Source: an uncultured Collinsella sp.
GTDB lineage: Bacteria > Actinomycetota > Coriobacteriia > Coriobacteriales > Coriobacteriaceae
NCBI GenBank assembly: GCA_902478945.1
Contig: CABSMX010000077.1
Coordinates: 1 to 10,244 of the forward strand
Reading direction: 5' to 3'
Length of the DNA: 10,244 nt
Under the pieces are notes generated by a model, which worked only from the letters and a program-made list of their open reading frames with translations, had not been told where the DNA came from and ran no database searches. Position numbers and translations under genes: made by a program. This document shows, one piece after another, positions 1 through 7,951 of this stretch; the stretch's first letter is position 1, and the number at the start of each line of letters is the position of its first letter.

Positions 1-47
1 GAGATGCAGCGTAGTCTCGTGGGCTCGGAGATGTGTATAAGAGACAG
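1..47 (+). other. Illumina Nextera i7 adapter remnant (non-genomic)
   Basis: Positions 14-47 match the Nextera read-2 transposase adapter in full. It ends at 29-47 with the 19-bp Tn5 mosaic end. Bases 1-5 (GAGAT) match the end of the P7 primer, and 6-13 (GCAGCGTA) sit exactly where the 8-base i7 index belongs. This is library-construction sequence left on a contig end, not biology, and it should be trimmed. Any reading frame that starts inside it, such as one from position 33, is artificial. Genomic sequence begins at about base 48. Confidence 0.97.
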
Positions 48-319
48 GTGCCTATGCCGAGGGCGCCATCGACGCTTTGGCGACGAACCCGGCGGATTCG
101 TCATGCGCGCTGGTCATCGACTACAAGACGGGCGGCACGCCGGATGAGACGCCGGAACAGCTGCAGGAGAAGCACGCCCTGCAGGCGCGCGTCTACGCCG
201 ACGTGTTGCACAAGGCGGGCTTTAAGACGGTGACCGTCAAGTTCGTCCGCGTGGAACAGCCGGATCCAACCATCTTCGTCGAACCCGCCGAACCTCAAGT
301 AGTCACCTACAATCTCTAG
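48..319 (+). CDS. AddA/RecB-type helicase-nuclease, C-terminal PD-(D/E)XK nuclease end (5' truncated)
   Basis: The 3' end of a gene, about 89 codons, in the frame starting at base 50 and ending with TAG at 317-319. The visible protein runs AYAEGAIDALATNP..., then ALVIDYKTGG, then HALQARVYADVL. These are the landmarks of the PD-(D/E)XK nuclease domain that closes AddA, RecB and related UvrD-family enzymes. The Asp of GAID (71-73) and the Asp and Lys of IDYK (119-127) are the expected metal-binding and catalytic residues. The QARVYA segment matches the downstream Q-x-x-x-Y helix of the RecB nuclease family. In intact family members this domain degrades DNA at double-strand breaks after unwinding, in recombinational repair. 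The helicase part would lie upstream but is missing because the contig starts here. Which family member it is (AddA, AddB or a stand-alone RecB-like nuclease) cannot be decided from the tail. AddA-like is my preference because of its C-terminal position and the stop soon after the domain. Confidence 0.75.
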
Positions 320-331
320 CCCTCAGATAAC

Positions 332-394
332 TTGCGGTGGAATAGTTCCTGTATTGCGGCCCAGATGGCCTAAGCGGGAACTATTTCACCGCAA
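332..394. repeat. 18-bp spaced inverted repeat upstream of dnaE
   Basis: The left arm at 332-349 and the right arm at 377-394 are complementary over 18 positions with a single G-T (G-U in RNA) pair. The 27-base spacer contains a further small hairpin, GGCC-CAGAT-GGCC, at 358-370. The repeat lies 13 bases after the nuclease stop. It could end that transcript, but no T tract follows the right arm (it continues CTGCAAGAGG), so it is not a standard intrinsic terminator. It may instead be a dispersed palindromic repeat, as suspected for the element after dnaE. Function is unknown. Confidence 0.7.
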
Positions 395-450
395 CTGCAA
401 GAGGAGCCGTGTGGGTTTGGCTAGGTTCGGGTGCTGTCCGTGCCGTGGGG

Positions 451-456
451 TAAAAT
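451..456 (+). promoter_or_regulatory. Possible -10 box of the dnaE promoter
   Basis: TAAAAT lies 39 bases before the dnaE ATG in an otherwise GC-rich leader and differs from TATAAT at one position. No convincing -35 hexamer is present 16-18 bases upstream, where the sequence is GC-rich. The assignment rests on the -10 match and its position alone. A start near 463 would give a leader of about 33 bases that contains the GGAG ribosome binding site at 484-487. Confidence 0.35.
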
Positions 457-495
457 CGTTCAGTCAGAACACGAACCCGCATCGGAGCTCATCAC

Positions 496-3400
496 ATGGC
501 ATTCGTCCATCTGCACAATCACACTGTTTTCTCCATGCTCGACGGCGCAACCCGTATCCAGGATATGGTCAACCGTGCCGTTGAGCTTGGCATGCCCGCT
601 GTCGCCATTACCGACCACGGCTACATGTACGGCGTACCCGACCTGGCGCTGGCCTGCGACGCCGTCAATCACAACACGCCCGAGTACAAAACCTGGAGCC
701 ACGACAAGGCCTTCTTGGAAAAGGACCGCCGCGACGAGCTGGTGGAGCCCGATCCCGAGGAAAACCCGCGCGAGCATGCCCAGTATGTGAAGGACATGGC
801 CATGTGGGACGAGAAGGGCAACATCGACGAGCTCAAGCCGCCCCTGGTCATCAAACCCATCTTTGGGTGCGAGGTCTACTTTACGCCGGACGAGACCCTT
901 GCCCGCGACCACAAGCCCGAGCTCTACCATATGATCCTTCTGGCCAAGGACCAGGAGGGCTACGTCAACCTGATGCAGACGGTTTCCGAGGCCGCCGTGC
1001 AGGGCTTTTACTATAAGCCCCGTGTGACGCTCGACAACCTGCGCCGCCATGCCAAGGGCATGATCTGCACGAGCGCCTGTATCGCGGGCATTATTCCCAA
1101 ATACATCGACCGCGGTGACATGGAAGGCGCCATCAAGTGGGCCGAGACCTTCCGTGACACCTTCGACCCCGGCGACTTCTATATCGAGATTCAGGAACAC
1201 GGCATCACCACCGACAACGGCCTGACCGACGAGCAGATGGACCGCACGCTCATCGATATCGCCAAACAGGTGGGCGTCAAGGTTATCGCCACCAACGACT
1301 TCCACTACCTGCGCCGCGAGGACGCGCCCGTGCAGGACGTCATCATGTGCATCGGCATGAACGCCAAAGTCGACGACCCCAACCGCATGCGCATGACCGG
1401 TTCGGAGTTTTATATGAAGACCGAGGATGAGATGCGGGCGATGTTCCCGTATTGCCCCGAGGCCTGCGACAACACGCTCGAGATCGCCGACAAGTGCTAC
1501 GTCGAGCTCGACTGGGACTCCATCATCCTGCCGCGCTTCCCGCTGCTCGATCCCGGCGAGACGCACGAGAGCCAGTTCCGCCGCGAGTGCGAGAAGGGCC
1601 TGCGCCAGCACTACGGCGACGACTGGGCCACGCGCGAGATCGGCGGCGTCAACATCAAAGAGCGCTTTGAGTACGAATACAAGGTCATCTGCGACAAGGG
1701 CTTTGCCGCCTACTTCCTCATCGTTGCCGAGTACGTGCAATGGGCCAAGGACAACGGCATCGGCGTCGGCCCCGGCCGTGGCTCGGCTGCCGGCGCTATC
1801 GTCGCCTACGCCATGAACATCACCGCGTTCGACCCGCTCGAAAACGGCCTGATGTTCGAGAGGTTCCTGTCCCCGCAGCGTACCGAGATGCCCGATATCG
1901 ATATGGACTTCGACGATGAGCGGCGCCTCGAGGTCGTGGAGCACGTTCGCCAGCTCTACGGCCCCGAGAAGGTCACCCACGTCATCACCTACTCGACCAT
2001 CAAGGCCAAGCAGGCCATCAACGACGCCGCACGCGTCCTGGACTACCCGGTCTACATGGGCCAGCGCCTGTCCAAGATGGTCTCGAGCGACCCCAAGGTC
2101 AAGCTCAAACAGGTGCTCGACAAACAACCCGGCAAAGAGGATCTGTTTAACCCCGACTTTGCCGAGGCCTATAAAAAGGACGACGACGCCCGCCGCATCA
2201 TCGACACGGCGCTCTCGATCGAGGGCCTCACCCGTGGCGAGGGCGTGCACGCGTGCGCCGTTCTGATCTGCCGCGACCCCGTCAACGAGCACGTGCCCAC
2301 CAAGCTCGACACCAAGGGCGGCGTCGAGATTACCCAGTACGAGGGCCATACCGTCGCCGACATGGGCCTGCTCAAGATGGACTTCTTGGGCCTGCGTACG
2401 CTGACGGTTATCTCCAAGGCCAAGGCCAACATCAAAAAGAACTTCGGCATCGACATCAAAGAGGAAGAGATTCCCTTTGACGATCCCGAGATCTTTAAGC
2501 TCATGGGTTCCGGCCACACCGCCGGCGTCTTCCAGGTCGAGTCCGCCGGCATGACGGCCACGATCAAGAACATGAAGCCCACCGAGTACAAGCACGTCGT
2601 GGCATTGATCGCCCTGTACCGCCCGGGCCCGCTGGGCGCCGGCATGGTTTCGTCCTACATCAACCGTATGAACGGCAAGGAACCGGCGGTCTCCTACGAC
2701 GACCGTCTGGACGACATCCTGGGCGAAACCTACGGCACCATGGTCTACCAGGAGCAGGTTATGCTCATCTCCGTCGAGATGTGCGGCTTCTCCAAGGGCG
2801 AATCGGACTCGCGTATCCGTAAGCCCGTGGCTAAGAAAAAGATCAAGCTGCTCACGTCAACGGTGCTCCACTGGGAGGATGGCTCGGACGAGACCACCTA
2901 CGACCACTGGATGAACGGCGCCATCAAGAACAACTACACGCGCGAGGTCGCCCAGAAGATTTGGGACGATGTTCTCGAGTTCGCGTCCTACGCCTTCAAC
3001 AAGTCGCACTCCGCCGGCTACGCCATTCTGGTTATGCAGACGGCCTGGCTCAAGGCGCACTATCCGCACGAGTACATGGCGGCCGTTCTGACGTCCTACA
3101 CGGGCAAGACCGACAAGATCGTTCACTACGTCTCGGCATGCCGTCACGACGGTATCCCCGTGCTGTCGCCAGATGTCAACGAGTCCGGTACCGAGTTCAC
3201 GGCTACCAAGGAAGGCGTGCGCTTTGGCCTGGCCGGCATCCGCGGCGTGGGTACCGGCGTGGCGCAGGCGATTATCGCCGAGCGCGAGGTGGGCGGCCCG
3301 TTTAAGACGCTGCACGACTTTGTCGAGCGCGTGGACTCGAGCCAGGCCAACCGCCGCGTGATCGAATCGCTGATCAAGGCAGGCGCCTTCGACTCCACGG

Positions 3401-4299
3401 GGTATCCGCGCCGCCAGATGATGCACTTTGTGGACAAGAACAACCCCGAGAACATTATCGACGCCGCGATAAAGCGCCAGAAGGACCGCGCGAGCGGCCA
3501 GACCTCGTTCTTCGATATGTTTGGCGACGTTGAGGGCTCGGGCTTTGAGGTCAGCGTGCCCGATCCGGACGGCCAGGAATGGGACCGCCACCTCAAGCTG
3601 AGCCAGGAGAAAGAGGTTCTGGGCATCTATGTCTCGGACCACCCGCTGCGCCCGTTTGAGTATGCGCTCAGCAAAGCGCGCGACTTCTCGTTCTCGCAGA
3701 TCGACACCGGCTACGAGGTGCAAAACCCCACGGGCGGCACCATCAACCAGGAGATTCCCGAGGGCAAGGCACTGTGGTGGGCCGGCATGGTCTCGAGCGT
3801 GTCCAAGCGCGTGACCAAAAACGGCGACCCCATGGGCATCGTGCAGCTCGAGGACATGGAAGGCGAGGCCACGGTCGTGGTGTTCCCCAAGACCTACAAG
3901 GAGGCCGAGGGGTACCTGTACGGTGAGGTCGATCCCGAGACCGGCGCACAGCTGTCCGATGCGTTTGTGCGCATTAAGGGCAAGCTCGAGCGCTCGGACC
4001 GCGGCGACCAGATCATCGCGCAGGAGATCGTGCCGCTGGAGCTCAACGAGGAGAACAACAAGCCCAAGGTGTTTGAGGTCATGGTGCCCAACAGCCGTTT
4101 TAGCCAGGGCAACATGGCGCGCCTGGCCACGGTGCTCACCACCAACCCGGGCGGCGACCGCGTGGAGATCTTTATCGAGCAGGTGGACGGGCGCGTGCTG
4201 CGCGCCGAGGTGCCTGCCAAGGTCAACGCGCGCTCGATTCCGCTGCTGGCCGAGGCTAAGGCCATCGTGGGTAACCAGGGCCGCGTGACGGTTATCTAG
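496..4299 (+). CDS. dnaE: DNA polymerase III subunit alpha (DnaE1 type)
   Basis: Replicative polymerase catalytic subunit, 1267 residues, somewhat longer than the roughly 1160 of E. coli DnaE. The start is ATG at 496 with GGAG 8 bases before it; the protein opens directly with the PHP motif (HLHNHT at 5-10), so nothing is missing. The PHP domain covers about 1-280 and appears to keep a full metal-ligand set: H5, H7, D16, H41, E126, H145, C195, D268, H270. The polymerase core has GPGRGS at 425-430, the catalytic Asp pair in PDIDMD (D467, D469) and the third Asp in KMDFLGLR (D629). YRPGPLGAG and YQEQV follow. A helix-hairpin-helix lies near 909-925. A clamp-binding-like motif QTSFF lies at 1002-1006, just before DMFG. 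An OB-fold covers about 1091-1135. The fingers region around 773-806 is unusual: RIRKPVAKKK replaces the usual RRAMGKKK and is followed by about 12 extra residues. The family acts in the holoenzyme at the fork with the sliding clamp. Confidence 0.97.
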   Translation: MAFVHLHNHTVFSMLDGATRIQDMVNRAVELGMPAVAITDHGYMYGVPDLALACDAVNHNTPEYKTWSHDKAFLEKDRRDELVEPDPEENPREHAQYVKDMAMWDEKGNIDELKPPLVIKPIFGCEVYFTPDETLARDHKPELYHMILLAKDQEGYVNLMQTVSEAAVQGFYYKPRVTLDNLRRHAKGMICTSACIAGIIPKYIDRGDMEGAIKWAETFRDTFDPGDFYIEIQEHGITTDNGLTDEQMDRTLIDIAKQVGVKVIATNDFHYLRREDAPVQDVIMCIGMNAKVDDPNRMRMTGSEFYMKTEDEMRAMFPYCPEACDNTLEIADKCYVELDWDSIILPRFPLLDPGETHESQFRRECEKGLRQHYGDDWATREIGGVNIKERFEYEYKVICDKGFAAYFLIVAEYVQWAKDNGIGVGPGRGSAAGAIVAYAMNITAFDPLENGLMFERFLSPQRTEMPDIDMDFDDERRLEVVEHVRQLYGPEKVTHVITYSTIKAKQAINDAARVLDYPVYMGQRLSKMVSSDPKVKLKQVLDKQPGKEDLFNPDFAEAYKKDDDARRIIDTALSIEGLTRGEGVHACAVLICRDPVNEHVPTKLDTKGGVEITQYEGHTVADMGLLKMDFLGLRTLTVISKAKANIKKNFGIDIKEEEIPFDDPEIFKLMGSGHTAGVFQVESAGMTATIKNMKPTEYKHVVALIALYRPGPLGAGMVSSYINRMNGKEPAVSYDDRLDDILGETYGTMVYQEQVMLISVEMCGFSKGESDSRIRKPVAKKKIKLLTSTVLHWEDGSDETTYDHWMNGAIKNNYTREVAQKIWDDVLEFASYAFNKSHSAGYAILVMQTAWLKAHYPHEYMAAVLTSYTGKTDKIVHYVSACRHDGIPVLSPDVNESGTEFTATKEGVRFGLAGIRGVGTGVAQAIIAEREVGGPFKTLHDFVERVDSSQANRRVIESLIKAGAFDSTGYPRRQMMHFVDKNNPENIIDAAIKRQKDRASGQTSFFDMFGDVEGSGFEVSVPDPDGQEWDRHLKLSQEKEVLGIYVSDHPLRPFEYALSKARDFSFSQIDTGYEVQNPTGGTINQEIPEGKALWWAGMVSSVSKRVTKNGDPMGIVQLEDMEGEATVVVFPKTYKEAEGYLYGEVDPETGAQLSDAFVRIKGKLERSDRGDQIIAQEIVPLELNEENNKPKVFEVMVPNSRFSQGNMARLATVLTTNPGGDRVEIFIEQVDGRVLRAEVPAKVNARSIPLLAEAKAIVGNQGRVTVI

Positions 4300-4315
4300 G
4301 GACGGCGTTGCTGAG

Positions 4316-4442
4316 GGGTAGCTAATTTGGGACGGGGCTATTTTAGCTACCCTTTGACTGACGGCGAATGAGCTAGGGTCGGAATGCATCTCAACCGACA
4401 TATGGGGGTAGCTAAAATAGCCCCGTCCCAAATTAGCTACCC
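4316..4442. repeat. Perfect 37-bp inverted repeat with palindromic arms, probable small mobile or REP-like element
   Basis: Arms at 4316-4352 and 4406-4442 are exact reverse complements over 37 bases, separated by 53 bases. Each arm also begins with GGGTAGCTAA and ends with TTAGCTACCC, a 10-bp inverted repeat, so the element is nested: two small hairpins inside one large one. The centre contains a further 5-bp stem (GTCGG 4378-4382 with CCGAC 4395-4399). It starts 16 bases after the dnaE stop and ends 20 bases before the next ATG, filling the gap between them. The perfect arms suggest either recent origin or active maintenance. It encodes no protein. It could act as a transcript barrier or RNA stabiliser between dnaE and the helicase gene. 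No T tract follows it. No target-site duplication is evident by eye. Confidence 0.9.
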
Positions 4443-4452
4443 TGTGTGGATT

Positions 4453-4457
4453 GGAGG
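4453..4457 (+). promoter_or_regulatory. Ribosome binding site fixing the SNF2 gene start
   Basis: GGAGG at 4453-4457 lies 5 bases before ATG 4463. The in-frame TTG at 4451 overlaps this site and has no binding site of its own, so the ATG is the better start. An in-frame GTG at 4460 is directly adjacent but too close to GGAGG. Confidence 0.8.
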
Positions 4458-4462
4458 AAGTG

Positions 4463-7400
4463 ATGGCACAGGGGACGTTTGTGCAGGCGCTCCGGAAAGA
4501 GGCGGCGCTGAGCGGCACCTTTATGAAGGGGCGTTCGCTCATGCTCAACGGCGCCGTGCTGTCGATTGAGGACAGCGGCTCGCGCTTCTCCAAAAACGTG
4601 ACGGTTGAGGGTTCAGTGCGCGGCTCGCGCGGTGACCTGTACAAGACGCACGTGGCGCTCGACATGGACGAGCACGAGGTGATTGACTACGACTGCGATT
4701 GCCCCGCTGCCTATCGCTACCCCGGCATGTGCAAGCACGCCATCGCCACAGCGCTGGCGTATCTGGACGCAAGCGGCATTGAGCCCGTCGAGGGCCTGCG
4801 CACGCCGGTTCGCACGTTTACGGCGGCGCCTAAGCAAGCCGCGCGTCCTGCGTCTGCCGCACCGGCGGTCAACCCTAACTTTCCCTTCCCGGCGCCCGTC
4901 CCCACGAGCCCGAGCCTCATGAAGGCGCTCTCCGATCTTTCGGACGCGCGCATGGATGAGTTGGCGGGCATGCGCCGCAAGCTCGCCGGCACTGTCGACC
5001 TCGATGCCCCCAAGGCGGTATTGGAGCCCTCGCTGGTGCCGTACTACAATCCGCTGTTTGCCGACCGCTTTAGCTGGGCGCTCGAGTTCCGCATTCGCTG
5101 CGGTTCGGTGTCCTATGTGGTCAAGGATATCGACGGCATGGCCGACGCCTATGTCCGAGGCGGCACGTTCTCGTACGGCAAGAAGCTCACGTTTCTTCAT
5201 GTGCCCGAGGCCTTCGACGAGGTTTCGGTGCCCCTACTCGACCTTGTTGTGGCAACGGTTGTGTATCTGAGCGACATCACAAGTTCGCGTTCGGCGTCGT
5301 ACGATTTTGCACGCAGCGGCTTTGTCGCCGAGCGCCAGCTGCCGCTGTCCGAGCATGACATCGTATACATGCTGGACCTGCTGCGTGGCCGGACCATTTC
5401 CTTTGAGCCCGCCTGGTCGCGGGGAACGACGACGCATCGTTCCTACGAGGTTGCGGTTGAGTTATCGCCGGTGGGGGAGGACGAGGCCTCGGCGAAACAA
5501 CCGCCGCTCCTTGCCGCCAAGATCGCGCCGGCGGCCGGTGGCAGCTACGACCTGCGCCTGCCGGCCGATACGTACTGCTTTGTCGCAGGCGACGCAGCCT
5601 ATCTGGTCGACACGCACCGCGCGCGCCGCGCCGATGCAGCGTTTGCCCAGCATGCCGCACCGTTTCTGTCGCGTCTGCTGCCTTGTCGCACGCCGGTCCA
5701 TATCGCCGCCGAACAGGTGGGCGAATTCTGCCGCATGGCACTGCCCGTGCTGCGCGAATACACTGACCTCACCGCTCCCGCCGTGCTCGACACCGTGGCG
5801 CCCGAGCCGAGCTTTGCCATGGCAATCGGTGTCGACGACGGGCTTGTGACCTGCAAGATTACGGTTTCCTACGGCGACTGGTCGGCAGATCTCTTTAGCC
5901 TGGGCGCTCCGGGCAGCCCCTTCGAAGAGCAGCGCCCGGGCGTGCCGCCGCGCGACGAGATAGCAGAGTTTCGCGTTATGGATACGGCGGCCCTGTATTT
6001 CGACTTTTACGAGGGCGGCCTGGCGTTTGAGGAACGCGATGACGAGAGCCTGTTCCACTTGCTGACCGAGGGCCTGTCTGCCCTGTCCGAGCTGGGCGAG
6101 GTCATGCTCAGTGACCGCCTGCGCCAGATCTCGGTGCGCCCTGCGCCCAAGCTTTCGGTGCGCGCGACCGTCAAGAGTAACCTGCTCGATGTCGAACTGG
6201 GCGCGAGCGGTCTTTCGGCGGCAGATCTTGCCATCTATCTGGACTCGTACAAGCGCCACCAGACGTTTGCGCGTCTCACGTCGGGCGACATCGTACGCCT
6301 GGACGAGGGTGCCCGCGCCGCGTTTGGTCTTGCCGAGGACCTGGGCGTCGACGCCGTCGATCTGCTCGACGGAGTGTCGCTTCCCGCGTCGAGTACCCTG
6401 TTTGTCGACAGCATGCTCGCGCGCACGCCGGCGCTTGAGGCCGATCGCGACGCCGCGTTCCGCCGCACCGTCGAGCGCCTGGACACGCTCGGCAAGATGG
6501 ACTTTACGGTGCCGGTCTCGCTCAAAGCCACACTGCGCGGCTATCAGGTCGACGGCTACCAGTGGCTCGGCTCACTTGAGCACCTGGGTCTTGGCGGCAT
6601 CTTGGCCGACGATATGGGCCTGGGCAAAACACTGCAGATGATTGCGCACATTCTGGCGCGCGTGGAGGCGGGGGATACCAAGCCCACGCTTGTGGTATGT
6701 CCCGCGTCGCTCGTGTACAACTGGGCTGCCGAGTTGGAGCGCTTTGCCCCCTCGATTGATGTGTGCGCCATCGTGGGCGCCAAGGCCCAGCGTCGCGTGC
6801 AAATTGCCGGTGCCGCCGAGCACAACGTGGTGGTGACGTCGTATGACCTCATGCGCCGCGACATCGACGAATACGTCGAGCAGAACTTTGCCCGCGTGGT
6901 GCTCGACGAGGCCCAGTACATTAAAAACCCGCTCACCCAGGTGGCCCGCGCTGCCAAGCGCCTGCCGGCCGGCGTGCGCTTTGCCTTGACGGGCACGCCC
7001 ATCGAAAACCGTCTGTCCGAGCTCTGGAGCATCTTCGACTTTTTGATGCCGGGCCTTCTGGGCACGCGCGACTCATTTGCCAAGCGCTTTGAGGGTCCCG
7101 TCGAACATACCGAGGGTGACAGCGCCGCTCGTCTGCAGGCGCTCGTGTCGCCGTTTGTGCTGCGTCGCGTCAAGGAAGATGTGGTGGCCGATCTGCCCGA
7201 GAAGATCGAGGATACGGTGATGGCGCAGCTTACCGGCGAGCAGCGCAAACTCTACCTGGCCAACCAGGACCGCATCGCCCAGCAAGTGCAGCACCGCGAG
7301 GCCGGGGAGTTTAAGAAAGACAAGCTCAAGGTGCTTGCCGAGCTCACCAAGCTGCGCCAGATCTGTTGCGATCCGCATCTGCACTATGCGGACTACAAGG

Positions 7401-7927
7401 CGGGAAGCGCCAAGCTCGATACGTGTATGGAGCTCGTCCATGGCGCGCTCGACGGCGGTCATCGCATCTTGCTGTTCAGCCAGTTTACGGGCATGCTCGA
7501 TATCATCGGCAAGCGCCTGGCCAAGGAGGACATCGCCTTCCTTAAGCTCACGGGCGCATCTTCTAAAGAGAGTCGCGCCAAGATGGTTGCGCAGTTCCAG
7601 GCGGGCGAGGTGCCGGTGTTCTTGATTTCGCTCAAGGCGGGCGGCGTGGGCCTTAATTTGACGGCTGCCGACGTGGTCATCCACTACGACCCGTGGTGGA
7701 ACGTGGCGGCGCAGGACCAGGCGACCGACCGTGCCCACCGCATTGGCCAGCAGCACACCGTGACCGTGTACAAGCTCATCGCCAAGGACACGATCGAGGA
7801 ACGCATTATGCAGATGCAGGAGTCCAAGCGTAATCTGGTCAACAGTGTGCTCGGCGGCGATGGTATCTCGTCGGCGCTGTTTACCCGCGAGGATGTTCTG
7901 GCGCTGCTCGGCGGCGACGGCCGCTAA
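4463..7927 (+). CDS. SWIM zinc-finger SNF2-family DNA-dependent ATPase/helicase
   Basis: Protein of 1154 residues from ATG 4463 to TAA 7925-7927. An N-terminal SWIM zinc finger has ligands C78, C80, C90 and H92 (CxC-x9-CxH), a type of module that binds DNA or protein. An Ala/Pro-rich linker at about 118-155 follows, then a long middle region of about 500 residues in the position of the bacterial SNF2-associated domain. The motor starts near 687: Q695 in LRGYQ, Walker A DMGLGKT at 717-723 (K722), Walker B DEAQ at 815-818, and motif III TGTP at 843-846. The C-terminal RecA-like lobe begins near 985 and has ILLFSQF, SLKAGGVGLNL and the arginine-finger motif in QATDRAHRIGQ at 1086-1096. All ATPase motifs look intact. 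Family members use ATP to translocate on double-stranded DNA and move or strip bound proteins; the bacterial SWIM-SNF2 proteins are poorly characterised, so the target here is unknown. It is separated from dnaE by the palindromic element, so it is probably transcribed at least partly on its own. Confidence 0.93.
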   Translation: MAQGTFVQALRKEAALSGTFMKGRSLMLNGAVLSIEDSGSRFSKNVTVEGSVRGSRGDLYKTHVALDMDEHEVIDYDCDCPAAYRYPGMCKHAIATALAYLDASGIEPVEGLRTPVRTFTAAPKQAARPASAAPAVNPNFPFPAPVPTSPSLMKALSDLSDARMDELAGMRRKLAGTVDLDAPKAVLEPSLVPYYNPLFADRFSWALEFRIRCGSVSYVVKDIDGMADAYVRGGTFSYGKKLTFLHVPEAFDEVSVPLLDLVVATVVYLSDITSSRSASYDFARSGFVAERQLPLSEHDIVYMLDLLRGRTISFEPAWSRGTTTHRSYEVAVELSPVGEDEASAKQPPLLAAKIAPAAGGSYDLRLPADTYCFVAGDAAYLVDTHRARRADAAFAQHAAPFLSRLLPCRTPVHIAAEQVGEFCRMALPVLREYTDLTAPAVLDTVAPEPSFAMAIGVDDGLVTCKITVSYGDWSADLFSLGAPGSPFEEQRPGVPPRDEIAEFRVMDTAALYFDFYEGGLAFEERDDESLFHLLTEGLSALSELGEVMLSDRLRQISVRPAPKLSVRATVKSNLLDVELGASGLSAADLAIYLDSYKRHQTFARLTSGDIVRLDEGARAAFGLAEDLGVDAVDLLDGVSLPASSTLFVDSMLARTPALEADRDAAFRRTVERLDTLGKMDFTVPVSLKATLRGYQVDGYQWLGSLEHLGLGGILADDMGLGKTLQMIAHILARVEAGDTKPTLVVCPASLVYNWAAELERFAPSIDVCAIVGAKAQRRVQIAGAAEHNVVVTSYDLMRRDIDEYVEQNFARVVLDEAQYIKNPLTQVARAAKRLPAGVRFALTGTPIENRLSELWSIFDFLMPGLLGTRDSFAKRFEGPVEHTEGDSAARLQALVSPFVLRRVKEDVVADLPEKIEDTVMAQLTGEQRKLYLANQDRIAQQVQHREAGEFKKDKLKVLAELTKLRQICCDPHLHYADYKAGSAKLDTCMELVHGALDGGHRILLFSQFTGMLDIIGKRLAKEDIAFLKLTGASSKESRAKMVAQFQAGEVPVFLISLKAGGVGLNLTAADVVIHYDPWWNVAAQDQATDRAHRIGQQHTVTVYKLIAKDTIEERIMQMQESKRNLVNSVLGGDGISSALFTREDVLALLGGDGR

Positions 7928-7951
7928 CCGCGCGCGGGATGGGGTTGCCGA

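Noticed and set aside
33..233. Small plus-strand frame starting inside the adapter
   Set aside because: The start codon lies in Nextera adapter sequence and the Arg-rich product is an out-of-frame reading of the nuclease gene.
460..2595. 711-codon open frame on the minus strand opposite dnaE
   Set aside because: It mirrors the codon structure of dnaE in GC-rich DNA. Its product is a low-complexity Val/Leu/Asp/His/Gly-rich string with no family motif, and dnaE on the other strand is certain.
4354..4382. TTGACT as a full promoter with a -10 about 17 bases downstream
   Set aside because: The sequence at the right distance is GGTCGG, and the nearest TA-starting hexamer (TAGGGT 4374-4379) is only 14 bases away, so no complete promoter is supported.
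2857..4665. 602-codon open frame on the minus strand across the end of dnaE, the palindrome and the SNF2 gene start
   Set aside because: It spans two confident genes and the palindromic element, and the product has no recognisable domain. It is a shadow frame.
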